A program made the position numbers and the translations under genes. A stretch of DNA of 42,837 bases, from NCBI GenBank assembly GCA_018698975.1, contig JABIPQ010000077.1, positions 1 through 42,837 of the forward strand. Direction: 5' to 3'. Below, piece by piece: positions 1 to 9,102 of this stretch. The DNA comes from Gammaproteobacteria bacterium (GTDB lineage Bacteria > Pseudomonadota > Gammaproteobacteria > Pseudomonadales > Pseudohongiellaceae). The notes under the pieces are model-generated. The model saw only the letters and a program-made list of their open reading frames with translations, searched no databases and had not been told where the DNA came from. Position 1 is the stretch's first letter; each line of letters opens with the position of its first letter.

Positions 1-447
1 ACGCCAGACAGTGGGCTCAAAACTGGCAGTCACCGGCTCATCTTGCGTACCGCCTGCACCCGGTACATTGAAGAATACTTCTCCGTTATTACGTGGCCCA
101 AGACCTTCCACCCAGGACACAATGAAGCGTTTTTCCCGCAGCGTCAGCTGATTGGCATTTTTAAAGCTGCCGTAACCAGCCACAGCTGCCCAGGGCGGCA
201 TATGTCTGGCTAGCACTTTATCATGGATGGCATCGCGCATCAGCCAGGTCTGCTGCCAGGTGACGATGTCTTCGGCTGGTCCGCCAGTCATGTGACACAT
301 AACACAATGAGTATTGAGTATGCGTACGATTTCGCGATCAAACAGCACCGAGTTACTGGTGGCAGCATGGGGGAAAGTGAGTGCGGACCATGCCGCGGCA
401 ATCACTGCCAGCAACACAATGGATACTCTGGCGAGTTGCCTGTGCAT
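1..447 (-). CDS. Exported c-type cytochrome, partial (3' end beyond the window)
   Basis: This open frame of 149 codons starts at ATG 447 and runs off the left edge. The start overlaps the stop of the upstream gene (TAATG), so translation is probably coupled. The product has an N-terminal hydrophobic signal segment (about residues 5-29), then a c-type heme site CVMCH (C48, C51, H52) and an MPPW motif (83-86) that could supply the distal Met ligand, followed by the helix LTLREKRFIVSWVEG. This HCxxCH...MPPW...I.SWVEGG pattern is known from exported cytochrome domains fused to, or next to, copper-dependent monooxygenase-like proteins. What follows the heme domain is unseen. A periplasmic electron-transfer role with the two upstream gene products is inferred. 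The heme site is directly visible; the family beyond that is uncertain. Confidence 0.8.
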   Translation of the reverse strand, partial: MHRQLARVSIVLLAVIAAAWSALTFPHAATSNSVLFDREIVRILNTHCVMCHMTGGPAEDIVTWQQTWLMRDAIHDKVLARHMPPWAAVAGYGSFKNANQLTLREKRFIVSWVEGLGPRNNGEVFFNVPGAGGTQDEPVTASFEPTVWR

Positions 448-1442
448 TATTGCCTTTCCTCTACCGCGAAGGTGAAAGCAAAAGTGCGCAATTCATCTTT
501 CCAGCGCACCTGGGTAAAAGCCCGATACAGTCCGCCATGAGGCATGAGTCCGTCAAAAGTAATGCGTGGTCCACCGCGCAGACTTTCCGCATCCACACCC
601 ATGGGAATCATGAACATCATTGGTCCGGTCTCTTCATCAAAACCTTCACTTAAATCCAGAGGATGAGAGTGCACATAGTCCACCAGATCAGCACTGAGTA
701 TCAGGGTATGGCCGAAGGCGCCCAGATAGGTCTGCAAATCGGTGACCGGTTCACCAGTTGCCGCATCAGTAAAGATGAAATTCAGGTGCCCGTATAAACC
801 AGCAATAAATGGCGAGGGATCATAGTCCAGGGTGGCGGTAAGTCCATCAACAGTTTTACCTGGTTCGGTATCGGGAGTGAGGGCGGCACTGTCGGCTATT
901 ATGTCGCCTTCATAACCGGCTGTGACCAGAGGATGGGCAATGAACTGGCTGGTGCCACCGACAGGAACAAAATCCGACAAAACTTTGTAATAACCGGATG
1001 CTGGCAAGGTCACATCAATAGACCACGTTCCTTCGTCATCCATGACTGGGTGGATATGCTGGAACCAGTCCAGATCCTGGCTCACCACAAATAGATGGAA
1101 GAACTGATCATGTACACGAACAAAATCGGTGACCGGTTCACCGCTCTCGGGATGGCTTATCCTGAACTTCAGAGTCAGCGGTTTTTCAGCTACAGCTACC
1201 GCAGGAAAAGTGTTGAACTCAAGTCGGTAATCACGGACATCAAAGGGATTGGAGAGCACCAGACGCATGCCGTCGCGGGGACAGGTGCCCGGTCGGTCTG
1301 CAGTATAATCAGAATGAATCGGGCACATATACACCTGCAGCGCATCCAGAGAAGCAGCAGTATCCAGTGTCAGTGCATTCTGTCCGGAAACCGGGCCAGA
1401 GATGAACCACCCCAGCAACAGGGCAAGACCTGCTCGTCTCAT
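447..1442 (-). CDS. Exported protein with N-terminal heavy-metal-binding domain
   Basis: The 331-residue product has a signal peptide (cleavage near GPVSGQ, residue 20). A short heavy-metal-binding domain follows at about 38-62, with C40, H43, C54 and M59 in the pattern YxCPxHxx...PGxCPxxGMxL, known from copper efflux proteins. The rest (70-331) is beta-rich and contains clustered His residues (HDQFFH, FQHIHP, YVHSHP, MPHGG), which suggests further metal sites. The start overlaps the stop of the upstream gene by four bases (ATGA), and its own stop overlaps the start of the cytochrome gene, so the three genes are a tightly coupled operon. Periplasmic copper handling linked to the cytochrome is an inference; no enzymatic activity can be assigned. 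Confidence 0.85.
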   Translation of the reverse strand: MRRAGLALLLGWFISGPVSGQNALTLDTAASLDALQVYMCPIHSDYTADRPGTCPRDGMRLVLSNPFDVRDYRLEFNTFPAVAVAEKPLTLKFRISHPESGEPVTDFVRVHDQFFHLFVVSQDLDWFQHIHPVMDDEGTWSIDVTLPASGYYKVLSDFVPVGGTSQFIAHPLVTAGYEGDIIADSAALTPDTEPGKTVDGLTATLDYDPSPFIAGLYGHLNFIFTDAATGEPVTDLQTYLGAFGHTLILSADLVDYVHSHPLDLSEGFDEETGPMMFMIPMGVDAESLRGGPRITFDGLMPHGGLYRAFTQVRWKDELRTFAFTFAVEERQ

Positions 1443-3388
1443 CGATGGGGACTCGTGGCGTTGCTTTCGTAGGTGCCGCTGCCTGCACCTGGCAATTCAT
1501 CAGCGCGCGGTCCGGTATAACGGGCTACGTGTAAACCGGTGTCACTGTCAGTCCAGTAGATAAGACCATCCTTGAATACCGGATAAGTGCGCGCAATGCT
1601 GTGGGGCAGGGTAATGATATGACCTACTTCCCGAGGCATGTAGGGGTTGGAAATATCAATGGCGCGGATGCCGTGACCGTACCAGCTGTTGAACACCAGA
1701 TTTTCGAATACCGTGGGGTTATGGTTCTGCTGTGACACGCGACGCAGTATTTCGCCGTTAGGTTCGGTAGCCGCCTGTGTCAGACATTCATCGAGCTGGT
1801 TATCTGGTATGGCAAAGGCACCGACCATTACCGGTGTTGCTTCCACTTCTATGGAGACCATGCGTGCATGCATGATAGGACAACCGCCAAAGTTTTCATC
1901 TGTAATCCACGCATAGGCAGGGCGACCTGCGTCATTATCTCGCACCTGGGCAGGACGGTTCGGCACCATCACAGCGCTGTGTATACCAGTGGGTAGAGAG
2001 TTGTTGGGTGGGTGTACATCCACTCGCGAGCGAGTCAGCAATACCTGGTAGCGCACAGTTTTTGCTACATCAGAGGCATCAGAGGCAAGGTAAGCCTTTA
2101 GTCCCGGATCATCATTGACCACCATGTGCAGGCAGTCGTTGGCAATGTCATCAATCAGGGCGGGGTTCATCTGGCCTCTTACTGAGGCCACTGTTGAGCG
2201 GACACTACAATTAGCATTGCCCGCTAAAAGTGCGGCATTGGTATTGCGCGCCACAGCCGCAGAATTGAGAGTATAAAAGCCGGCATTACCGCCCGCTACA
2301 TAGACCCGCTCACCGTCATCAGACAGGGAAAGCGAATGCAGCATATTATTTTGTCGGTCATTAAAGTTTCCTGCCCGGCCCCGGGCGTCCGTTAAATGAC
2401 TGAAGTCGGCAAAGCGTCCGTCTGCATACAGACCGGTGGCGTCGGGTCTCTCGTTTACCGGAGGCCCGCCCACATCTTCAAGGCTGAAGGTAGACACTAC
2501 GCTCGGTGCATCCAGAACAGCCCCGGTGTTTTCATCGGTCACCGCCATGGCATAGGCATCTGGCAGGCGCCGGGAAGGATCGGCTGGATCGGGCAAGCCG
2601 CCGCCGGCAAACATGGCCATGTATACCAGCACGCGGCTGCTGTTCTCAGGATCATGCCAGAGGAAAAATTCGTGGGAAGGGCCATTAAAATCGAACACCT
2701 GGCTTTTGCCGGTTGCCATGCAGGTGTCAGGGTCGATAGCAAAGGTTTCCATCACACCTTCTGTGCGGGTAGTGGCATTGCGCACCAGCAGCATACGGTC
2801 ATTGCCATTGCTGTCGGCATACAGCAGCGCGCGTAACTCGCGATCATCATAGCCCTGGTTACCGACCTGGATCACCGGCAGTTCGCCGATCTTCACTGGC
2901 GCATTACGCACCGGGTTATCCTGGATGCGAAAGATATCCACGCCGCGCCCCACACCGGCACCATTGCCATGTCCCAGAAACAGGCAGCTCCCTGCAATGC
3001 CCATCCCTCTGGCGTCACCGGCGCCTTCCAGGTCACCTCCTTGCCAGGGACTGTCGTCAGTATCGCGCCGCGATGGCACCGTTACTACCCAGTGCAGGTA
3101 ATCAAAATTACGCGTCAGATTAAGGTTACGCTGCAGTCGGGCAAAACCACTACGTGCCTGCCGCTCTGTTGAAAATGCGTCGATCTGCCCGCGTTGATTG
3201 ACGCGCACGGAGGGCATCTCTCCGATAGGCGTATCAAAGGTGCTGGGCTGGCAACCAGCAGGATCGCTGGAAAAGTCCTGGCATTGTGCCTGTGCCAGCT
3301 CGGGCCAGACCATCACAGCCAGCAAGCTGCCGAGTAAAAGAATTCCCGGTGATCCGTTCCACCAGGCCTTAACAGTAATTGCTTTCAT
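1439..3388 (-). CDS. Secreted LVIVD-repeat (beta-propeller-like) protein
   Basis: The 649-residue protein has a signal peptide (hydrophobic 14-35, AQAQ cleavage). Its C-terminal part carries the phrase GHGIRAIDISNPYMPREVGHI, typical of LVIVD repeats, which form beta-propeller-like exported proteins of unknown function. The mid region has repeated FNDRQNNMLHSLSLSDDGERVYVAGG-like blades. Several Cys residues (mature N-terminus, about 223, 395, 417, 505 and 535) may form disulfides. It is the first gene of the operon with the metal-binding and cytochrome genes. The ATG at 3388 is preceded by a GGGGGAAGG Shine-Dalgarno. The divergent gene at 3560 suggests a shared promoter region at 3389-3559. 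Its function is unknown; it is probably a periplasmic or surface partner of the two downstream products. Confidence 0.8.
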   Translation of the reverse strand: MKAITVKAWWNGSPGILLLGSLLAVMVWPELAQAQCQDFSSDPAGCQPSTFDTPIGEMPSVRVNQRGQIDAFSTERQARSGFARLQRNLNLTRNFDYLHWVVTVPSRRDTDDSPWQGGDLEGAGDARGMGIAGSCLFLGHGNGAGVGRGVDIFRIQDNPVRNAPVKIGELPVIQVGNQGYDDRELRALLYADSNGNDRMLLVRNATTRTEGVMETFAIDPDTCMATGKSQVFDFNGPSHEFFLWHDPENSSRVLVYMAMFAGGGLPDPADPSRRLPDAYAMAVTDENTGAVLDAPSVVSTFSLEDVGGPPVNERPDATGLYADGRFADFSHLTDARGRAGNFNDRQNNMLHSLSLSDDGERVYVAGGNAGFYTLNSAAVARNTNAALLAGNANCSVRSTVASVRGQMNPALIDDIANDCLHMVVNDDPGLKAYLASDASDVAKTVRYQVLLTRSRVDVHPPNNSLPTGIHSAVMVPNRPAQVRDNDAGRPAYAWITDENFGGCPIMHARMVSIEVEATPVMVGAFAIPDNQLDECLTQAATEPNGEILRRVSQQNHNPTVFENLVFNSWYGHGIRAIDISNPYMPREVGHIITLPHSIARTYPVFKDGLIYWTDSDTGLHVARYTGPRADELPGAGSGTYESNATSPHR

Positions 3389-3559
3389 CCTTCCCCCTGC
3401 GAATTATTGAAACTATTTATTGCGGTAAAAATAGCACAATTATTCCTTTCTCTGCGATTTATGAAACAAGTGTGGATTTTATTGAGGACAGGAAAACGCT
3501 GATGGACATGAGGCCATTGCCGATTTACGCTACGAGATCTAATAGAAGGGGGAAATAAC

Positions 3560-4702
3560 TTGTTGTCATCGAATATAAGCCTTATCGGGTTCCTGCGCCA
3601 TAGCATTGCCCTTCTTATTGGGCTGTCATCAGCAAGCCCATTGCTGGCCCATCATACTGTGGCAGCCAAATTTGATATTGCCCATACAATTAGCTTGACC
3701 GGTCGTGTCACCGAAGTTGACTGGGCCAACCCCCATGTACATATCTTCATCCAGGTGGATGAAGATGCCGGGCCTGCCGGCAACTGGGCCGTGGAGCTGG
3801 AAAGCACTATCGAACTGGAGCGCAACGGCTGGACTGCGGATGACCTGTCCATTGGCGATATTCTGACAGTGCGGGGACTTCCGGCACGGGATGGCAGTGA
3901 GCAAGTCTGGGGTCAGCGCATCGCAAGTAGTAATGGTTTGGTTCTGTTCACACTTGATGATCAAGCCCTGGACACTATGCTGAGCGAGCGTCCTGCTGGA
4001 CCGGTGCCGCGTTGGCCTGATGGCCAGCCAAGACTGGGGCCGCCACCAGGACAATCCGGCTACTGGATCAATACCGGATCAGGGTCACTGGTAGAAGATG
4101 GTCAAAGCATCGTGATGGATGCCGAAGGCGTGCTGGTTAATCTTGAGGATGCAGATCAGGTGGCACCCTTTCAGGACTGGGCAAAAGACTTGTATGTCCT
4201 GCGTCAGAGCAACGCCCTGCGCAACGATCCCCTGTATTTATTTTGTATTCCCCCCGGCGGACCACGGCAGTTTCAGTTGCCCTATGGTGTCCAGCTGGTA
4301 GAGCAACGCAATCGTGATCGACTTTTTGTTTTGATGGGAAGCGGTAACCGTAACTGGCGCCTTATCTATACTGACGAGCGTAACGAGGTCAGCCAGGTAA
4401 GCGGCAATGATGACAATCCGCTATTTTATGGTCGCTCACTGGCTCGTTGGGACGGCGATACTTTAGTGGTCAACAGCGGCGGTTTTAACGAAGGCTTCTG
4501 GTTTTCCAATGGCGGTTTGCCCCATACTCGATTGCTAAAACTGGAAGAGCGATTCACTCGAAGCGACCTGAACACCTTGATGTATTCCGTCACAGTGAAT
4601 GACCCTGGTACCTACAGCCGTCCCTGGACCAGCAGCTGGAATCTACAGTGGGTACCTGGTGAAGAGATGCCGGAATATTATTGCCAGGATAACCGGCAGT
4701 AG
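3560..4702 (+). CDS. Exported two-module protein: DUF6152 plus C-terminal partner domain
   Basis: The 380-residue product has a signal peptide ending in PLLA at residue 30. Cleavage there leaves a mature N-terminus HHTVAAKFD, matching the DUF6152 pattern (HHSFAAEFD...W.NPH), with VDWANPHVHIF following. The C-terminal module (about 200-380) has CIPPGGPRQFQLPYG, RLIYTDER, GRSLARWDGDTLVV, LEERF and a terminal EYYCQDN. The same module is encoded alone by the next gene. The start is TTG (3560 or 3563), chosen because AGAAGGGGG lies at ideal distance and the frame begins there with a signal peptide. The gene lies 67 bases before its paralogue at 4770 and is probably co-transcribed with it. Function is unknown. 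A copper-binding His brace at the mature N-terminus is a hypothesis only. Confidence 0.8.
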   Translation: MLSSNISLIGFLRHSIALLIGLSSASPLLAHHTVAAKFDIAHTISLTGRVTEVDWANPHVHIFIQVDEDAGPAGNWAVELESTIELERNGWTADDLSIGDILTVRGLPARDGSEQVWGQRIASSNGLVLFTLDDQALDTMLSERPAGPVPRWPDGQPRLGPPPGQSGYWINTGSGSLVEDGQSIVMDAEGVLVNLEDADQVAPFQDWAKDLYVLRQSNALRNDPLYLFCIPPGGPRQFQLPYGVQLVEQRNRDRLFVLMGSGNRNWRLIYTDERNEVSQVSGNDDNPLFYGRSLARWDGDTLVVNSGGFNEGFWFSNGGLPHTRLLKLEERFTRSDLNTLMYSVTVNDPGTYSRPWTSSWNLQWVPGEEMPEYYCQDNRQ

Positions 4703-4769
4703 GGTTTAACAATTGAATTCTGAATGACCAGGGTATGTTTGACAGACATCAGCGCACAGGCAAATAGAG

Positions 4770-5612
4770 ATGAACATGACAAGTAAGAAAATCAGCTTTT
4801 CACCCAAGGGGCTTAACAGTGCTCTGTTTTTTTTCCTGTTGCTGGTTTCCCCGGCAGGTTTTACACAGGATGATGCGGTAGTGGATTCTCGACCGGCACC
4901 GCGCGGCGAAGATGGTCATATCAGTTTTGAACCCCCTGCAGGCGAAGGTGGTACCTGGGTACGTAGTCAGGGCAACCTGGTCATCAACCCGGACTCCTAT
5001 GAGGCCCGGCGCACTACTGGAGCGCCTATCCATATTGACGATATTCCTATCCAGGCCTGGGCCAAGGCACTGACTAATTATCGCCATGATATCTTCCTGG
5101 CCAGTGAACCCTACACCCGATGTAAAGCTGCCAGCGGTCCACGTTCGATCATGTCGCCTTACGGACTGGAAATCGTCTCTGTGCCGGATTTACAAAGGTT
5201 GTATATTTTTAATATCTCCAATGCCATGAGTTATCGCATTATTTTCATGGATGGCAGGGAGCATCCGACAGATTTACGGCCGACCTATTCGGGTCATTCT
5301 ATAGGTCACTGGGAAGGCGACACACTGGTGGTGGACACCGTAGGGTTGAATGAAAAATCCTGGATGAGCCGTGACGGTCTGCCCAGCACTGATCAATTGC
5401 ATTTGATTGAACGCTTCAGTCGTGAATCCCTGGACACCGCGCACTATGAAGTAACTATCGATGATCCTGGTGCCTATACCGCACCATGGACCAGCAGTTT
5501 TGTTTTGGGCTGGCAGGAAGGGGATGAAATGTTTGAATACGTTTGCCAGGAAAACAACCTGTCTCCGGAGTCCATGCTGGGTGATGGCCGACTCAGCAAA
5601 ATCACCCCGTAA
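4770..5612 (+). CDS. Exported protein, single C-terminal partner module of the DUF6152-associated family
   Basis: The 280-residue protein has a signal peptide (hydrophobic 15-32, GFTQ). Its single domain is paralogous to the C-terminal half of the preceding gene: YTRCKAASGPRSIMSPYG, YRIIFMDGREHP, GHSIGHWEGDTLVVDTVGLNEKSW, LIERFSRE, VTIDDPGAYTAPWTS and a terminal FEYVCQENN. The conserved first and last Cys could pair in the periplasm. Homologues are common in Gammaproteobacteria and Acidobacteria, but I know of no assigned function. It lies between the fused paralogue (3560) and the small secreted protein (5673) in what appears to be one plus-strand operon. Confidence 0.8.
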   Translation: MNMTSKKISFSPKGLNSALFFFLLLVSPAGFTQDDAVVDSRPAPRGEDGHISFEPPAGEGGTWVRSQGNLVINPDSYEARRTTGAPIHIDDIPIQAWAKALTNYRHDIFLASEPYTRCKAASGPRSIMSPYGLEIVSVPDLQRLYIFNISNAMSYRIIFMDGREHPTDLRPTYSGHSIGHWEGDTLVVDTVGLNEKSWMSRDGLPSTDQLHLIERFSRESLDTAHYEVTIDDPGAYTAPWTSSFVLGWQEGDEMFEYVCQENNLSPESMLGDGRLSKITP

Positions 5613-5672
5613 ACAAGTAAATAAAATACTTTGCCGATTAAATAACCTAAAACAGACTGCCAGGATTTATTG

Positions 5673-6068
5673 ATGACACACTTACGCATTACGTTTTTTC
5701 TTTTGTTGCTGGTAGCAGTGCCCGTGGTTCAGGCTCAGGAAGGTCATCCTCTGGTCGGCACCTGGCAAGGTTCCTGGGGAGAAAATAATAATTTTCTCAC
5801 CATCATCATGAACTGGGATGGTCAGCGCATCAGCGGTCTGGTTAATCCCGGCCCGGGTTCTACTGAAATTGCGTCGGGGACGCTCGACTCATCACGCTGG
5901 CATGTGGAATTGGAAATGCCACTTACTAATGACACCGGAGACAGTGGTGACTTTTTACTGGAAGGTGAGATGACAAACATCACTTCCCGCACTCGTGAAA
6001 TCAATGGCACCTGGCGCTATCGTGGCGATAGCGGCAGCTTCACCCTGACCCGCCAAAACGGCGCCTAA
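5673..6068 (+). CDS. Small secreted beta-rich protein of unknown function
   Basis: The 131-residue protein has a clear signal peptide (residues 5-21, cleavage at VQAQ). The mature part alternates short beta strands (LVGTWQGSWGE, FLTIIMNWDGQRISGLVNPG, INGTWRYRGDSGSFTLTRQ), like small lipocalin-like or META-type barrels. ATG 5673 was chosen over the TTG just before it (5670). It is the last gene before the RAYT element, and the repeat at 6073 starts five bases after its stop. No catalytic motif is visible, so I do not assign a function. Confidence 0.7.
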   Translation: MTHLRITFFLLLLVAVPVVQAQEGHPLVGTWQGSWGENNNFLTIIMNWDGQRISGLVNPGPGSTEIASGTLDSSRWHVELEMPLTNDTGDSGDFLLEGEMTNITSRTREINGTWRYRGDSGSFTLTRQNGA

Positions 6069-6072
6069 AATA

Positions 6073-6085
6073 GGGGTCAGAACAG
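6073..6085 (+). repeat. Left REP-like arm flanking the RAYT gene
   Basis: The 13-base sequence GGGGTCAGAACAG occurs here. Its exact reverse complement lies at 6907-6919, on the other side of the RAYT gene. The core GGGGTCAGAAC also forms both arms of the palindrome at 18400-18462. RAYT genes are known to be flanked by the REP sequences they mobilise. Confidence 0.8.
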
Positions 6086-6203
6086 CTTTCTTTTGTTAAG
6101 AATAATTCCGGCAAGAATAATAAAATCGTACTAATCTTGAACCAGGGCCAGTTAATCTGGCTGAGTGAGAATTTTTACTAATTCATTTCGGTTCAATATC
6201 TAT

Positions 6204-6896
6204 ATGCCCAGACTAGCCAGGCTGTGTCCAGCAGGTATCTCTCAACACATCATCCAGAGAGGTAATAACCGGCAGGTTTGTTTCGCTTCTGCACCTGACT
6301 TCGCTTTCTATATAAATTGTCTGCATGAAGCTGCGTTGCTCTATGGAGTTGATATCCATGCCTGGGTCTGGATGACAAACCATGTTCACCTGCTTGTGAC
6401 GCCGCATATTAAAAACGGGGTTTCTCTGATGATGCAGGCAATAGGTAGAAAATATGTCAGGTATTTCAACTCTACCTACGAGCGGTCGGGCACTCTTTGG
6501 GAAGGCCGTTATAAATCCTGTCTGGTGGCTTCTGACAATTACTTGATTTGCTGCTATCGATATATTGAGCTCAATCCTGTCAGAGCAAAAATGGTGGATG
6601 ACCCGGAGAAATACCACTGGTCAAGTTATCAATGTAATGCAATTGGCAAGCAATCTGATCTCATTACTTTCCACGCCAATTACCTTGGTCTGGCCGATAC
6701 AGCGAAGAAGAGAAGACTGAAATATCGAAGTCTTTTCAAGGATGCGATGGAGCAGGAGTTGTTGACTGAGTTAAGAGAATCAACGAACAAGAATATGGCT
6801 TTTGGCAGTGAGAAGTTCAAGGATGAAGTGGAGGCTTGTCAACAAAGGCGGTTAAGACCAAAGTTACCAGGCCGACCAAGCAAGAAGATTTCTTAA
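6204..6896 (+). mobile_element. REP-associated tyrosine transposase (RAYT, Y1_Tnp/IS200-like)
   Basis: The 230-residue product belongs to the Y1 (HUH) transposase superfamily. It has the RAYT hallmark start MPRLARLCPAGISQHIIQRGNNRQ, the metal-binding HVH within MTNHVHLLV, the element SGTLWEGRYKSCLV and the catalytic-Tyr region YRYIELNPVRAKMV. ATG 6204 was chosen because RAYTs typically begin MPRxxR; an in-frame upstream start (6165) would add 13 unrelated residues. Inverted 13-bp repeats at 6073 and 6907 flank it. Such enzymes are single-copy domesticated transposases that copy or process REP palindromes, and the matching palindrome at 18400 is a likely product. The reading frame looks intact. 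The basic tail (RRLRPKLPGRPSKK) probably contacts DNA. Confidence 0.92.
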
Positions 6897-6906
6897 TAAA
6901 GTAAAC

Positions 6907-6919
6907 CTGTTCTGACCCC
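6907..6919 (-). repeat. Right REP-like arm flanking the RAYT gene
   Basis: CTGTTCTGACCCC is an exact inverted copy of the 13-mer at 6073-6085. It lies ten bases after the RAYT stop codon and 45 bases before the recQ start. Together the two arms bound the RAYT unit. Confidence 0.8.
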
Positions 6920-6964
6920 CATTTATTAGTCATAATTAACAGGCAGTTCTCATCAAGGCGAAAA

Positions 6965-9094
6965 GTGTCTACCGAATTAGTAGTTAATCCAACGGCTCAA
7001 CAAATACTTCAATCTGTGTTTGGTTATGAATCCTTTCGTAATCAGCAGGAAGCAGTGATTGAGCAAATCCTCGCTGGTGGCGATGCTCTGGTATTAATGC
7101 CCACTGGCGGCGGGAAATCGCTGTGCTATCAGGTACCTGCCCTGGTGCTGGATGGCACCGCCATCGTCATTTCTCCCCTGATTGCCCTGATGCAGGATCA
7201 GGTCATGGCTTTACGTCAGTTTGGTATCAAGGCCGCATTTATAAATTCCAGCTTGAGTCCTGAAGACGTCAATGAGGTTGAATCCCGTTTGCTCAATGGC
7301 GATCTGGATCTGCTGTATGTGGCACCGGAACGCCTGATGATGTCGCGCATGCTTTCTTTGCTGGATAGAACAAAGCTTTCTTTGTTTGCCATTGATGAAG
7401 CCCACTGTGTATCGCAATGGGGGCATGATTTCAGGCCTGAATATATTCAGTTATCAGTATTGTACGAACGTTTCCCTTCTATTCCACGCATTGCCTTGAC
7501 GGCTACAGCCGATGAAACTACTCGAGCAGAAATTATCCGGCGCCTTTCACTGGACCAGGCGCAGGTTTTTAATGACGGCTTTGATCGTCCCAATATTCAA
7601 TATCGCATCAACGAAAATCAGGGTAATGCCCGCGAGCAATTGTTGCGCTTTATTCTTAATGAGCATGAAGGGGATACAGGTATTGTGTATTGCCTGTCCC
7701 GAAAACGCGTGGATCAAATTGCACAGTGGCTGGAAGGCAAAGGCCTTAAGGCGCTGCCATATCACGCCGGCATGAGTAACGAAGTGCGTGCTCACCACCA
7801 GGAGCGTTTTCTGCGTGAAGAAGGGGTGGTCATTGTTGCCACTATTGCTTTTGGCATGGGCATTGATAAACCCGATGTACGTTTTGTCGCTCACCTGAAC
7901 TTGCCTAAAAGTATAGAGGGCTATTATCAGGAAACAGGGCGTGCTGGTCGCGATGGTTTGCCGGCGAACACCTGGATGTCCTATGGTTTACAGGATGTGA
8001 TTACCCTGAGGCAAATGCAGCAAGGCTCTACCGGTGAAGAAAATTACAAACGTATTGAAGGCCACAAGCTGGATGCCATGCTTGGGCTTTGTGAAATTAC
8101 CACGTGTCGCCGCCAGGCAATGTTACGCTATTTTGGTGATGCAATGGGTGAGCCCTGCGGTAATTGTGATAACTGTTTAAGCCCGCCAGAAACCTGGGAT
8201 GCCACCCTGGCTGCACAAAAAGCAATCTCCTGCGTGCATCGTACTGGTCAGCGTTTTGGGGTGAAATATCTGGTTGATGTTCTATTAGGTAAAGATGATG
8301 AACGCATTATGCAGTTTGATCATCACAAGGTGTCCACCTTTGGTATAGGTACCGAGCTGGATAACAAGGAATGGAGCACGCTGTACCGCCAGCTCATCGC
8401 CAATGGCTTGCTGAGAGTCGATTTTGAAAGACACGGCAGTGTTCAACTCACCGAAGCAGCGCGTCCTGTTTTAAAGGGTGAACAACAATTGACCCTGCGT
8501 AAAATGCTTAAAAGCAGTAAGACAAAATTACGCAAAAGCCGGGCTTTTTCTACTACGGCCAATAACGCTCTCTGGGAAGCCTTGCGTGAACATCGCATGA
8601 CACTGGCAGAAGAGCAGGGCGTGCCCGCGTATGTGATCTTTCATGATGCCACCCTGGCTGAAATGACTGAGCGACAGCCGCAGACCCTGCAACAGATAAG
8701 TAAAATTACCGGCGTAGGTGAGCGCAAGCTGGAAGCTTATGGCGATAGTTTTCTCGCTGTTATCCTGTCCCATGCCGAAGCCGAACAAGACGTGGATAAA
8801 AGCGATACAGTTCAGGAAACCATCGACTTACTCACGCAAAAATTAAACCCGCAGGAAATAGCCGACAAACGTGAGCTGACTCTTTCTACCATCTATAAGC
8901 ATCTCTCCCAGGGAATAGAGGCAGGTGAGTTAAAACTTGTAGATGCGCTGAGCCTTGAAGAAGAGCAAATCAGAATTATTCAAAATGCCTTTGAACATTG
9001 TGATGACGGGAAATTGAAAACAGTTTATGAAGCACTGGATGGCGAATATGATTATGGGGTGTTGGGGTGTGTCAGGGCATCTATGGGGGAGTAG
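6965..9094 (+). CDS. recQ: ATP-dependent DNA helicase RecQ
   Basis: RecQ is a 3'-5' DNA helicase acting in recombination and fork repair. The helicase core shows Walker A PTGGGKS (46-52), DEAH (144-147), the RecQ aromatic-rich loop [13 protein letters not shown] and motif [12 protein letters not shown] (322-331). The RecQ-Ct zinc site is C381, C398, C401 and C404. It is followed by the winged-helix RQC domain (about 415-515) and an HRDC domain (about 535-600). The protein has 709 residues against about 610 in E. coli. The extra about 100 C-terminal residues contain a helix-turn-helix ([30 protein letters not shown]), a tail seen in some RecQ proteins. The start is GTG 6965 with AAGGCG five bases upstream. 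It is probably monocistronic. Confidence 0.97.
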   Translation: MSTELVVNPTAQQILQSVFGYESFRNQQEAVIEQILAGGDALVLMPTGGGKSLCYQVPALVLDGTAIVISPLIALMQDQVMALRQFGIKAAFINSSLSPEDVNEVESRLLNGDLDLLYVAPERLMMSRMLSLLDRTKLSLFAIDEAHCVSQWGHDFRPEYIQLSVLYERFPSIPRIALTATADETTRAEIIRRLSLDQAQVFNDGFDRPNIQYRINENQGNAREQLLRFILNEHEGDTGIVYCLSRKRVDQIAQWLEGKGLKALPYHAGMSNEVRAHHQERFLREEGVVIVATIAFGMGIDKPDVRFVAHLNLPKSIEGYYQETGRAGRDGLPANTWMSYGLQDVITLRQMQQGSTGEENYKRIEGHKLDAMLGLCEITTCRRQAMLRYFGDAMGEPCGNCDNCLSPPETWDATLAAQKAISCVHRTGQRFGVKYLVDVLLGKDDERIMQFDHHKVSTFGIGTELDNKEWSTLYRQLIANGLLRVDFERHGSVQLTEAARPVLKGEQQLTLRKMLKSSKTKLRKSRAFSTTANNALWEALREHRMTLAEEQGVPAYVIFHDATLAEMTERQPQTLQQISKITGVGERKLEAYGDSFLAVILSHAEAEQDVDKSDTVQETIDLLTQKLNPQEIADKRELTLSTIYKHLSQGIEAGELKLVDALSLEEEQIRIIQNAFEHCDDGKLKTVYEALDGEYDYGVLGCVRASMGE

Positions 9095-9102
9095 TTGGAT
9101 TA

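Noticed and set aside
3385-3606. 73-codon minus-strand frame overlapping the starts of two genes
   Set aside because: It covers a probable divergent promoter and has no recognisable product or RBS.
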